From contig OZ245030.1 of NCBI GenBank assembly GCA_965223985.1, positions 496,001 to 560,000 of the forward strand: DNA of 64,000 nt, written 5' to 3'. The stretch is from JAPPKS01 sp963667895. Lineage in GTDB: Bacteria; Poribacteria; WGA-4E; PCPOR2b. How positions within the stretch are numbered: position 1 is the stretch's first letter; each line of letters begins with the position of its first letter. Position numbers and translations under genes: made by a program. This document shows positions 17,059 through 27,100 of this stretch, in pieces. The notes below the pieces were generated by a model. That model ran no database searches. It had not been told where the DNA came from and saw only the letters and a program-made list of their open reading frames with translations.

Positions 17059-20000
17059 TTATCTGAGAGTTGCCATTTTCCGAGTCGCTGAGAATTTGTT
17101 CGCGGTTAAGGTGTAGAAATACGTTCCACTCGCCACGCATTCGCCGAGTTCATTGCGCCCGTCCCAATAGACCGCCTTGCTTCGGCTTTCGTACACGTCA
17201 GCCTTTTTGGGACCGGATTCGATTGTTCTCACTAAGTTTCCATTCCGATTAAAAATGTTCACAGTGACATTCGCATCCTGCGCCAAGCGGAACGGTATCC
17301 ACGTTTCGGGGTTGAACGGATTTGGGAAATTCTGCCCGAGCTGATTTACGTACCGCGCCGAACCCGGTATGGCGTTGTCAAGTCGGGTCGGTTCTCCAAA
17401 CACCGTTGGGTCATTTACCGAAAGCTCGAACAGGTGTTCGTTAACCTTGAAGATATGGAGCGCGTAGAGATCGACGACATAAACCACATCGCCGATGACC
17501 GTCAATCCCGAAGGGAAGCGCAAGTTTCTGGAACGCGAAACTAACTCAAGATTACGTAAATCCACAATCTGCACGGTCGTCTCATCTAGCAGGAACAGAT
17601 AATCTCCGCTCACGTGGGCATCAATCGGCAGTCCATCGGTCTCGTACTGCCCGATGCGGACTGGTCGCTGCGGCTCGGTAACATCCAGAATCTGGATGCC
17701 GGCGCGGCTATCCAGCACATACGCCCGGTCCTCTGCGACAGTGACATGCGTTGCATTACCCATTGTTTCGTAACTCGCAACTGCGCGGGGCTTAGCTGGA
17801 TTCTGGATGTTGAATATCTGTACGCCCCCGTCAAGAGCGGCGACGTAAGCGTTTACTCCGTCGATTGCCACCCGATGGGCGTTGCCAGCCATGCGGTGTC
17901 GTGCGACAACACGAATCCGATTGAGGTCTCGAACATCAATGACGATGAGTTCGCCCGCGCAGACATATACGTATCCGTTGTCAATCTCAACGCCCATCGC
18001 CGGTTTGGACGTTGAAATTCGTGCAGTCATCTTCGGACGGTTGGCATCTCGCACATTCAGAATGAGCACTCCCTCTTCACCTGCTGCGATGTACGCATGA
18101 CCGCTTTCAACCCGAACATCCGCCGCAGCTGCATCAATCGGTATGTGGTGTGTTAAGGTCGCATCAAACACCTCCTTTATTTCGACAATCTTCAACCCGC
18201 CACGTCCATCAGCGATGTATGCCATTCGCCTACCGTCTTCGCCGTGAACAACATCCAGTCCATTAGCTTCACCCGAAGCGTCATAACGGTGCAGCCACTG
18301 CGGATTACTCGGTTGACTCACGTCGAGGGTATGCAAACCTCCACCTTCAGCCGCAATGTACGCAATAGCGGTTCTGTCGTCAGGGGTAAATAGGCTCACT
18401 CCCATTGCGTTGCCGGTTACGGATTGGCGGGCGACGAAATCAGGGCGGAGTCGATTACGAACATCAATGAGATAAAATCCCGCCTCCACGTCGGTCAGAT
18501 AGACGTACCCCTCCCGGAATTTAATACTTGCCGCGATTCCAGGTGTCCGCGCTGTCGAGATTACTTTTGGATTGAATCGATCTCGCACATCGACAATCCG
18601 AAAGTCCCCCGATGCAACATAAGCGTATCCGTCTTCGACCTGAAAATCGAAGCCGATGATACCAACCTTGCCAACGATGGCGGGGATGTCGATTCGTTCA
18701 AAATCGAGAATCTGAAACCCTTGATTTCGATCGCTCAGATACACGGTATGACCATCAACCCAGACAGCCAGGGCTTCACCGACCGTGTGAAACGTGCTAA
18801 TCGGTTTCGGTTCGATTTCATTGTGCAACTCTTGCAAGTCATAAATCAAGAGCCCGTTTTCCCTATCTACTATGTAAGCATAGCCGTTGGCAATCTGGAT
18901 TCGATGGGCGAACGTGAAACCCTTGACCGTTCCGATTAGTTTCGGCGCCGCCTGTTGGCGGATGTTAATGAGTTGTATCCCTTCCGCTCCATCTGCGATA
19001 TAGGCTGTGTCCTTGTGAACGGCGACCTCTTGGGCGTTTCCCGGTGTGGCAATCTCCCCGATTCGCGCTGGCTGTGTTGGGATTGCTAAATCGAAGATTT
19101 CCAATCCCCAGTCACTCGCGGCATAGGCGTATTTTTCGACAACGACTACATTCTGATAACTGCTCGACAGGTGAACCTGACTCATCGGTTCTAGTTTATA
19201 AGAGATATTTGATCGTTTCGGACTCGACTGCCCACGATTGCCGATGGCTCGCGTAATTGTACCCGGCGCAACGATTGACGCATCAGTCGGACGGGGCGCG
19301 CCAACAACGATGCCGGAACTCCCATCAGATGTCGCTGCATACCGGAAGGACTGCGTGGTGTTTGTTGTTGCCATTAGGATGACCTGATCTGTCGGATTTA
19401 GATTTTTCAGCTCAAGGCGACCGTTGTCGTTTCCATCGAATCGCAGTGGATGAATCAATGGAGTGCCACGGTTCGGTATACGCACAACTTGTGCATACAT
19501 CTCCCCCTTGCCAGCGCCGTCCAGTGCAATTTCGAGTTGAGGCGGTAGATTCTGAAAGGTTACATAACGAACTCCCCAGTCCTCCAAGCTATCAGCTCGA
19601 ATCGTGGGATAGCTGTTAACACGACGTTCAACCCCTCTCTCGACCCTTTTATTCGGTAGGTTCTCATACCCGAAAATTGGACCGCGCCTGATATCGTTGA
19701 CGAAGTTCGCAATCGCCCAATTTTGAAAGACATCGGTAAAACGTTCAGACCTACCTAGCGACGCTAAAGCCGCGTTAATTCCGTTTATTCCCAGCAGATC
19801 CTGGCGAGCGAGTTCACTAATGAACTCATCGCCGCCGTGATTCTCGAATGCATAAAGCAGGAGCATGAAAGCCGCTCCGTAGTAGACATCGCGGGTATTT
19901 CCAGATGTCACCGAAACACTCGGATCTCTTAGGTAGCCATCTACAAAGATGTTATGGACATTTCCGTAGATTGCCCACTCCGCGAACGACGCGAGCCCTT

Positions 20001-20679
20001 CTTCCAACCACCGCTCATCGGTAGTTCCACCGTTCTGGTACCAGTTCACGAGGTGCGTAAATTCGTGAGCGAGGAGGGCGAGGAGGATAAAGCGTCCCCG
20101 TTCCTGTAGCAGGAACACATCGGCAAAGATAATCTCTCGCCGATTGCTGTTGAAATCGGTCGGGCGTTGATCGGTCGGTGAGAAATAGCCACCGATGTCC
20201 CGAGCTGAATCGTTCAATCCGACGTCGTGTAATAAGAGTGTTACTCGCGCATCCCGGTCCAAACCCGGTTTCCATTCGCTGCCAATCCAGCGGTGAACTT
20301 GCGGGTAGATACGCGAATCAAACTCAGCCGCAATATCCAGTGCCTGAGCTTCGTTTATCAGACCAAGAACCGAATTTTCGATGTAAATGTAGATATGTTC
20401 GCCGATGGCAATACAGGTTCCCTTCACCAATTGCTCGGGAATATGAGTGAAGAACCGATCAATCTGCCCGACGTGCACTTCAGGCGCCGGAGCGGCGGCG
20501 ATCTGTGGAAACTGTAGAGCGGGGTGTGCATGCCGAATGAGTTCTGGCGTCCCGCAACGCCAATGTGCACCACTCGGAAGACTCGGATGGATGGGTTCAC
20601 CGTATACCGGACGAGCGATACAACTGAATAACAATAGCAAAGCACAACTGCGCATTTGCAGCCAACCTCCACTCAACAT
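17059..20679 (-). CDS. Secreted M30-like zinc metalloprotease with LVIVD repeats and FlgD-like C-terminal tail
   Basis: 1206 residues. An N-terminal signal peptide is visible (MRSCALLLLFSCIARPVYG within residues 1-30). The zinc site HEFTH is at 205-209, followed by WLEEGLASFAEW, the gluzincin pattern of hyicolysin-like (M30) peptidases. Residues about 495-1095 consist of repeats of the type YAYVASGDFRIVDVRD, that is, LVIVD repeats predicted to form beta-propellers. The C-terminus (from about 1115) has NFPNPFNPETWIPF and ends in a FlgD-like Ig fold (AVYWDGRNELGECVASGTYF), probably a sorting or anchoring module. A surface or secreted protease is likely; substrate unknown. A good promoter lies at 20850-20878. 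Confidence 0.85.
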   Translation of the reverse strand: MLSGGWLQMRSCALLLLFSCIARPVYGEPIHPSLPSGAHWRCGTPELIRHAHPALQFPQIAAAPAPEVHVGQIDRFFTHIPEQLVKGTCIAIGEHIYIYIENSVLGLINEAQALDIAAEFDSRIYPQVHRWIGSEWKPGLDRDARVTLLLHDVGLNDSARDIGGYFSPTDQRPTDFNSNRREIIFADVFLLQERGRFILLALLAHEFTHLVNWYQNGGTTDERWLEEGLASFAEWAIYGNVHNIFVDGYLRDPSVSVTSGNTRDVYYGAAFMLLLYAFENHGGDEFISELARQDLLGINGINAALASLGRSERFTDVFQNWAIANFVNDIRRGPIFGYENLPNKRVERGVERRVNSYPTIRADSLEDWGVRYVTFQNLPPQLEIALDGAGKGEMYAQVVRIPNRGTPLIHPLRFDGNDNGRLELKNLNPTDQVILMATTNTTQSFRYAATSDGSSGIVVGAPRPTDASIVAPGTITRAIGNRGQSSPKRSNISYKLEPMSQVHLSSSYQNVVVVEKYAYAASDWGLEIFDLAIPTQPARIGEIATPGNAQEVAVHKDTAYIADGAEGIQLINIRQQAAPKLIGTVKGFTFAHRIQIANGYAYIVDRENGLLIYDLQELHNEIEPKPISTFHTVGEALAVWVDGHTVYLSDRNQGFQILDFERIDIPAIVGKVGIIGFDFQVEDGYAYVASGDFRIVDVRDRFNPKVISTARTPGIAASIKFREGYVYLTDVEAGFYLIDVRNRLRPDFVARQSVTGNAMGVSLFTPDDRTAIAYIAAEGGGLHTLDVSQPSNPQWLHRYDASGEANGLDVVHGEDGRRMAYIADGRGGLKIVEIKEVFDATLTHHIPIDAAAADVRVESGHAYIAAGEEGVLILNVRDANRPKMTARISTSKPAMGVEIDNGYVYVCAGELIVIDVRDLNRIRVVARHRMAGNAHRVAIDGVNAYVAALDGGVQIFNIQNPAKPRAVASYETMGNATHVTVAEDRAYVLDSRAGIQILDVTEPQRPVRIGQYETDGLPIDAHVSGDYLFLLDETTVQIVDLRNLELVSRSRNLRFPSGLTVIGDVVYVVDLYALHIFKVNEHLFELSVNDPTVFGEPTRLDNAIPGSARYVNQLGQNFPNPFNPETWIPFRLAQDANVTVNIFNRNGNLVRTIESGPKKADVYESRSKAVYWDGRNELGECVASGTYFYTLTANKFSATRKMATLR

Positions 20680-20849
20680 ACATGAGCTACTATCTTCAGC
20701 ATCGACGAAGATGAAGATATAGATTAGCAGTTGATGTAGATTCGATACACCCCCATTTTACATTTGCGTTACTTACAGATGCTTTCAAATCCGGGCAAGC
20801 TTTCAAGCTTTAGAGATGAGCACTAAACTTAAAAAGTTAAACTTCGGCA

Positions 20850-20878
20850 ATTCTACCACAAACCCCACTCAATGTCAA
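20850..20878 (-). promoter_or_regulatory. Promoter upstream of the M30-like protease gene
   Basis: Minus-strand TTGACA (20878-20873) and TAGAAT (20855-20850) with a 17-bp spacer, 170 bp upstream of the protease ATG. It lies in the 338-bp gene-free stretch 20680-21017, which otherwise holds nothing I recognise. The long leader leaves room for regulation. Confidence 0.55.
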
Positions 20879-21017
20879 CAGATATTAAGTATATCTTGCA
20901 TTCAAACTAGAAACCTAGAAATCGACATATTCGCTCGTCAATACGCGACTGAGCAAGCTATTCGCCCACCGACGTGTACCTTTTGCATTTTGGACATCAA
21001 CATGCGTCTTTCTTCGT

Positions 21018-21806
21018 TTACCCAAAACTTTGCCAGACGAGCCGAATTGCAAAAGCTATCGAGGTGACAACAAGCACAACTTTGATCCATTTTTCTCCTC
21101 TGTCAACCGCCCAATGACTGCCGAACCACGCGCCAGTCGCGTTCCCAAGTGCGAGTGTTAACCCCAAAAACAGATCGACATTGCCACTCTGAATGAAGAC
21201 TCCTAGCGCGACAATCGTGAAAAAGAAACTAACAAACAGCTTAATTGCATTTGCACGAACGAGATCAAAACTGTTTATTGATGTTAGTGCAGCAATAATA
21301 ATAAAACCAACCCCCGCTTGGATAAAGCCGCCATAAATGCCAATGAAAAAGAAGACGAACGTTGTGACAATCCTGCGCCTCACGCTCTGGGTGCTACCCT
21401 CGCCTTCAGGTTCTCTCGTCGGACTAAGATAAGTCAAAGCCAACACTCCCACCATGATAGCCGCCAACACTCTCTTGAAAATGACCTCGCCAATGAGAAC
21501 CGCAATTATAGCTCCAATTATAGCTCCTGGGATTGCTGGAATAGTCAGTAAAGCGCTATAGCGAAAGTCAGAAAATCCTTTGACTCGAAATCCCACGACG
21601 CCGGTTGCACACTGTATAGCAACAGCTATTCGATTTGTACCGTTCGCCTTCGCGGTCGCCTTCACGGTGGCAGGTAAGCCGTTGTGCTCCATGAGGAATA
21701 TTAGCATCGGTAGCGTTAGTAATGAACCGCCGCCCGCAACTACGTTTAGGAAGCCTGCGGCGATACCGGTGATTAGAATTAGGGGGATTTGCCAAAGCGG
21801 TTGCAT
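21018..21806 (-). CDS. TauE/SafE-family membrane exporter
   Basis: 262 residues. The hydrophobic profile gives about eight membrane segments in two halves, as in the TauE/SafE (formerly DUF81) family. The first half carries GIAAGFLNVVAGGGSLLTLP, the typical Gly-rich family opening, and the second half the matching GFIQAGVGFIIIAAL. Members move sulfite, sulfoacetate or other organic sulfur anions, but substrate cannot be read from sequence. The start is 1 bp after the stop of a small membrane-protein gene, so the two are likely coexpressed. Confidence 0.88.
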   Translation of the reverse strand: MQPLWQIPLILITGIAAGFLNVVAGGGSLLTLPMLIFLMEHNGLPATVKATAKANGTNRIAVAIQCATGVVGFRVKGFSDFRYSALLTIPAIPGAIIGAIIAVLIGEVIFKRVLAAIMVGVLALTYLSPTREPEGEGSTQSVRRRIVTTFVFFFIGIYGGFIQAGVGFIIIAALTSINSFDLVRANAIKLFVSFFFTIVALGVFIQSGNVDLFLGLTLALGNATGAWFGSHWAVDRGEKWIKVVLVVTSIAFAIRLVWQSFG

Positions 21807-21807
21807 C

Positions 21808-22119
21808 TCAGTTTTTAGTCCTTTCTCTGTAGCAAGAATTTGGCGCCTGACGGCGCTTCGTCACAAAAATCAACACTAGAGCAGCCCCATTGCCGATTAG
21901 GACTGCACCCAGAATACCCATTAGCAACATAAATCCGCCGGTGGATACCATGCCGGATCCAAACGGGCATGACCAGATTCCCAAAGCAAAGGCAGAGAGT
22001 GGAATGAGTGCTCCCAGGGGGAAACCGATTAAAGCGGCAACCGAAGCGATGGTTTGATATTTTTTTATTGGAAGTTTAACGGACGGATAAGATAATTTCC
22101 GCCCTTCATTTGTTGGCAA
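21808..22119 (-). CDS. Small two-helix membrane protein of unknown function
   Basis: 103 residues. Two hydrophobic segments are visible (about residues 27-50 and 60-88), with a Gly-rich GFMLLMGILGAVLIGNGAAL in the second and a basic C-terminal tail. I do not recognise a family. Its stop is 1 bp from the start of the TauE/SafE exporter, and it lies 62 bp after the DppC-like permease, so it probably belongs to the exporter unit. Confidence 0.6.
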   Translation of the reverse strand: MPTNEGRKLSYPSVKLPIKKYQTIASVAALIGFPLGALIPLSAFALGIWSCPFGSGMVSTGGFMLLMGILGAVLIGNGAALVLIFVTKRRQAPNSCYRERTKN

Positions 22120-22181
22120 TGTTTCGATACTCCTTGTTCAGATTTCATTGGTTTCTCAGCCATCCTAGCGGGGCTTCCGAA

Positions 22182-23024
22182 TTACGTCTTTACTTGCGGA
22201 TCTAAGACATCGCGCAAGGCATCTCCTAGCAAGTTGAAACCCAAGACAATCAGGAAAATGGCAGCGCCTGGCGTCATGACTGTCCAAGGCGCCCGGCGGA
22301 TGAGCGCACGATTTTCGTTGAGCATAGCGCCCCACTCCGGCTCGCCGATTTCGGCGCCAAGCCCCAAGAAACTGAGTCCCGCGGCGTCAAGGATGGCAGC
22401 TCCCATGCCGAGCGTTGCCTGAACGATTAGCGGCGCAAGGCAATTCGGTATAATTGCCGTTGTCAAAATACGAAAGTCACTGGCACCGATGACTCTTGCT
22501 GCCATCACATATTCTTCCTCACGGATTTTTAGGACGGACGCTCGCAAAATGCGGGCATATTGTGGGATATAAACAATCGAAACAGCGATGATTGCATTGA
22601 TGAGGCTCTGTCCCAAGATGGTGATAATCACCATGGCGAGCAGAATGCTCGGCATGGCAAGCATCATATCCATCAGGCGCATAATGGTGTTGTCTTGCCA
22701 ACCACCGTAGTAGCCGGCGATAATTCCCACCAGCGCACCAATGGAGATTGAAAACGTCATCGCAACCAGCCCTACTTTGATAGAGATTTGCGAGCCGTGA
22801 ACGATTCTGCTGAAAACGTCTCTGCCTACCCTATCGGTGCCGAAGTAGTGTTCTGACGACCATCCCTTGAGACGCGCGACGACATCAGCGTCGCGTGGGT
22901 CGTGCGTTGCAATAAATGGCGCTAGGATTGCCACGAGGACAAAGCAGAGGATAATTGAGGCGCCAATCGCGCCGGATCTGTGACTCAGAAGTCTTCGATA
23001 AATCCTGCGACGGTTCCCGCTCAT
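22182..23024 (-). CDS. Peptide-type ABC importer permease, DppC/OppC family
   Basis: 280 residues with six predicted membrane segments. The family N-terminal signature is present (HRSGAIGASIILCFVLVA, then HYFGTDRVGRDVFSRIVHG). The EAA loop that contacts the ATPase reads AARVIGASDFRILTTAIIPN. The start overlaps the DppB stop by 4 bp (23021-23024), so translation is coupled. No ATP-binding subunit (DppD/DppF) is present in the window, so the importer must use ATPases encoded elsewhere. Dipeptide, oligopeptide, nickel or sugar substrates cannot be told apart. Confidence 0.93.
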   Translation of the reverse strand: MSGNRRRIYRRLLSHRSGAIGASIILCFVLVAILAPFIATHDPRDADVVARLKGWSSEHYFGTDRVGRDVFSRIVHGSQISIKVGLVAMTFSISIGALVGIIAGYYGGWQDNTIMRLMDMMLAMPSILLAMVIITILGQSLINAIIAVSIVYIPQYARILRASVLKIREEEYVMAARVIGASDFRILTTAIIPNCLAPLIVQATLGMGAAILDAAGLSFLGLGAEIGEPEWGAMLNENRALIRRAPWTVMTPGAAIFLIVLGFNLLGDALRDVLDPQVKT

Positions 23025-24040
23025 GCGTCTTCTCCAATTCTGATACGTGGATCGAAGTAGATGTAGAGCAAATCAACAATCAGGTTGACCGCCATGAAAA
23101 CCGTCGCCACAAATAGCACACCTCCTTGAACCGGACGAATGTCTCTGGCTTCGACAGCGGCGCGCAGCCATGAACCGAGTCCGGGCCAGGAAAAGATGTG
23201 TTCGGTTAAGATTGCACCGCCGAGTAAGTATCCAAAATTCAGACCGATCACAGTCAACACGGGATTGATGCTATTTTTCAGCGCGTGTTTGAGCACAACC
23301 GTCGATTTGGGAAGCCCTTTTGCGTGCGCCGTCATGATGTACTGTTGGTTAAGCACTTCCAGCAGACTGGATCGCGTCATGCGTGCAATGATTGCCAACG
23401 GAACTGTACCAAGCGTCACCGCGGGGAGAATCAGATGCCAGATTGCATCCCGAAACGCAGCAAAGTTCCCGGAGAGCAGCGTGTCGAGCAAGTAAAAGTG
23501 GGTGCGATGTTTGATCTCAAGATCCAAGACAGTGTCCAATCGCTGGGAACTTGGGAAAATCGGAAACGCGTAGGCAAACAACAAGATTAACATCAACCCC
23601 AGCCAGAAAATTGGCATTGAGATTCCCGCCAGCGATCCAAACATTGTGGTATAGTCCCAAAACCTGCCGCGATTGACCGCCGCTATGATGCCCGCACCGA
23701 TGCCGAAAACTATCGATAATCCCATCGCCGCGACTGTCAATTCAACCGTTGCCGGGAAATAGCGTAGGATTTCATCAATTACCCGCTCATTTGTCTTAAA
23801 CGATCGCCCGAGATCCAGGTGGATCAGGTCCCAAAGAAACACCCCATACTGCCGATAAAGCGGCTGATCCAGCCCCATCTGTTGACGAAGTTCAGCCAAC
23901 GCTCCCGCGGTGGCGCGTTCGCCTAAAATTGTGAGCGCCGCATCGCCGGGAATCAGGTGAACCATAAAGAAGACGAGGACCGACACACCAAAGAGGGAAA
24001 GCGCCATGGAGAGCAGTCGTTGTGAGATGTACTTAATCAT
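23021..24040 (-). CDS. Peptide-type ABC importer permease, DppB/OppB family
   Basis: 339 residues, normal length. N-terminal MIKYISQRLLSMALSLFGVS and VLVFFMVHLIPGDAA are the family's first membrane helix and periplasmic start; GLDQPLYRQYGVFLWDL follows. The EAA-type loop reads TAHAKGLPKSTVVLKHALKN. It lies 82 bp downstream of the giant modular protein, an unusual neighbour; the cognate substrate-binding protein is about 9 kb upstream at 32893-34488. The unit is probably dppA-x-dppB-dppC with x inserted later. Confidence 0.93.
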   Translation of the reverse strand: MIKYISQRLLSMALSLFGVSVLVFFMVHLIPGDAALTILGERATAGALAELRQQMGLDQPLYRQYGVFLWDLIHLDLGRSFKTNERVIDEILRYFPATVELTVAAMGLSIVFGIGAGIIAAVNRGRFWDYTTMFGSLAGISMPIFWLGLMLILLFAYAFPIFPSSQRLDTVLDLEIKHRTHFYLLDTLLSGNFAAFRDAIWHLILPAVTLGTVPLAIIARMTRSSLLEVLNQQYIMTAHAKGLPKSTVVLKHALKNSINPVLTVIGLNFGYLLGGAILTEHIFSWPGLGSWLRAAVEARDIRPVQGGVLFVATVFMAVNLIVDLLYIYFDPRIRIGEDA

Positions 24041-24122
24041 AACGTATACGCAAAACGTAAGCGGTTTCTAGCAAGTGAGGCGTTACTTCTCTGACTCGGG
24101 TTCCTTTTTGGGCAACAACCAC

Positions 24123-27100
24123 CTACTTCAAAATTGCCATCCGCCGTACGTGACTGAAAGACGGCGTCCCCAATTGGTAAAAATAGAGACCGCTGGCAAC
24201 AGACTCTCCGTTATCGTTCCGACCGTCCCAGTAGGCTGCCTTGCCTCGATCTGCATAATAACCCGCCAACTGATGCCCTAAATCCAGACGACGAACCGTC
24301 ACACCTTTGGTATCATAAATCGTCAACGTGACATCTGCATCTTCTGCCAACTGATACGGAATCCACGTCTCCGGGTTAAATGGATTCGGGTAATTCGCCA
24401 ACAGCTCGGTCTCCGACGGAATCTCGTAGAGTTCAAGGTCGGGCAACTTGATACGGCTCGTCAACACCTCTTCCGCGCTCACGACAATCTGCGGAACCGG
24501 TCGAACACCAACGAATGGGTTGGTTGCATGCGCTACGATTTCCAGCACATCACCAGCCTTCGCTGCGTGGCGGCTCAATTCAACAAACGTCACGCTGTAC
24601 GCTGTCGCCGATAGCTCCGTTCCGAGAACGGTGTCGAGCGAGGCGCCCGTAGACAGGTTCTTCACAGTGACACGCAGTTCCGGAGCCCGTGCCAACATGT
24701 TGAACTCGTCCATAACGCCGCCCTCAACATACAGCACCGGTGTCTGCGTGCCGTCGAACGCCACTGCAGGCGCTGCCGAAACGGCTCCGGAATTCTCCCA
24801 CGCCGAGCCGACTATCGGGATGCTGGTTGCCTCCGTTCCAATGTAGACAACAAGGTAGCCGACACCGCCCACAATAGGAGCGTCACCGTCTTGACCGGGT
24901 TCCCTAATCGTGTGGAATCCCATTCCATCGGCTTTGGAGACCGCGATTGCACCGACACCGTCGCCTAGCAGGTCGCTAATCATGCTGAGACCCGCCGCCG
25001 GTTTAAGCGGTAGACCAACGAGATTGTTCCCCACGTCAATGTTAATCATGGAAGCGCCGCCGGCACCTAACGCATCGCCAACGAGTTCAAGCGTCTTAGC
25101 GTCGGACATCACCACAACCAAACCGGTATCGTCCTCGATTTCCGCGTCCGCCACGGTACCCGTGCTGATATCGCCGAGGTAGGTCTTCCATCCACCGTCG
25201 TCGCCGACTGTAATGATGAAGTTGACCGCATCGCCGAGCGCGTTGTATAGGTCGCCGACGGTCTCAATCATCATATCTTCACCGTTAATCTGGTTAACAG
25301 CCAACGGAATATGAATCGCATGTGTGCCCGCTGGGATTGACAACGCAAACATCCTCACGGACTCAATGGTCAGTAAAGCGACAACCTGGGTATTTCCTTC
25401 AACGCTCACACGAACCGTGTTTGTGCCGGGCGTGCTGCCAAGGGTAAGGGTACTCTCCGCCCTGCCGTTTTCATCGGTGGTGGCGATTTCGGGTTGGACT
25501 GTCCCGCCGCCTGCGGTGACGGTAAACGTGACCTCCACACCCGGCAGAGGTTTATCTGTCTGGTCTCGCACTTCTACCACAAAGGCTTTTTCAAGTGCCT
25601 CACCGGGTAAACCCTCTTGGTCTTTGCCCGAGACTATCTCCAATTTCTTGGGTATTCGAATCCCTTCGGCATTGAACGTCCGTGTTTCCTGACTCCCGGT
25701 AACAGATACAGTAACAGTGTTCGTTCCCGGATTTGGGCCCAATGTGAGGGTACTTGCTACCCGACCGTTGCTGTCCGTCGTGCCGCTTGTCGCACTGAGC
25801 ATACCATCGCCACTAGTGATCGAGAATGTGACCTCAACACCCGGTAGAGGTTTATCTGTCTGGTCGCGCACTTCTACCACAAAGGCTTTTTCAAGTGCCT
25901 CACCGGGTAAACCCTCTTGGTCTTTGCCCGAGATTATCTCCAATGTCTTGGGTATTCGGCTGCCTTCGGCAGTAAACGTCCGCTTCTCCTCAATCCCGGT
26001 TACAGTCGCTTCGACGGTGTTCGTTCCCGGCTCTGGACCCAATGTGAGGGTACTCTCTGCCCGCCCATTGCTGTCCGTCGTGGCGCTTATCTCACTGAGC
26101 GTACCACCGCCTGCAGTGACCGTGAACGTGACCTCGACACCCGGCAAGGGTTTATCTGTCTGGTCTTGCACTTCCACGACAAACGGTTTTTCAAGCACAT
26201 CACCGGGTAACCCCTCTTGGTCAGCCCCCGAGATTATCTCAAGTTCCTTCGGTATTCGGCTGGCTTCGGCAGTAAACGTCCGTGTCTCCTGACTGCCTGT
26301 AACAGATACAGTGACAGTGTTCGTTCCCGGATTTGGTCCCAATGTGAGAGTACTCTCTGCACGCCCATTGCTGTCCGTCGTGGCGCTTGTCGCACTGAGC
26401 GTACCATCGCCTGCAGTGACCGAGAACGTGACCTCGACACCCGGCAAGGGTTTATCGAACTGGTCGCGCACTTCTACGACAAACGGTTTTTCAAGCGCAT
26501 CACCGGGTAAACCCGCTTGGTCTTTGCCCGAGATTATCTCCAATGCCTTGGGTATTCGGTTGCCTTCGGCAGTAAACGTCCGTGTTTTCTGACTCCCGGT
26601 AACAGATACAGTAACAGTGTTTGTCCCCGGATTTGGGCCCAATGTGAGAATACTCTTTGCTCTGCCGTTAGAGTCGGTCGTTGTGGTTTGTGTACTGAGC
26701 GTTCCATCGCCCGCGGTGATGGTAAATGTAACTGGAACCCCCTCAAGTCCGGAACCGTCCGCATCGCGCACTTCCACCACAAACGGTTTTTCAAGCGCAT
26801 CACCGGGTAAACCCTCTTGGTCAGCCCCAGAGATTATCTCCAATGTCTTGGGTATGCGGCTGCCTTCGGCATTAAAGGTCACCGGTACTTCAATTCCAGC
26901 GGCAGACACCAAGACGGTGTGCCTTCCCAGACTTGGGCCTAAGGTGAGTATACTCTGTGCCCTACCGTTGGCATTGGTGGTTGCACTTCGGATACTGAGC
27001 ATGCCATCACCTGAAGTAACGATAAACGTCACCGAAATCCCTGCGAGCACTAAACCGCTTTCATCTTGCACTTCAACGACAAACGGGTTCACTAGGGTTT

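Noticed and set aside
25717..26292. Plus-strand open frames of 90-190 codons across the Ig repeats
   Set aside because: They recur every 300 bp with the repeat and have no start-site signals; antisense shadows of the Ig modules.
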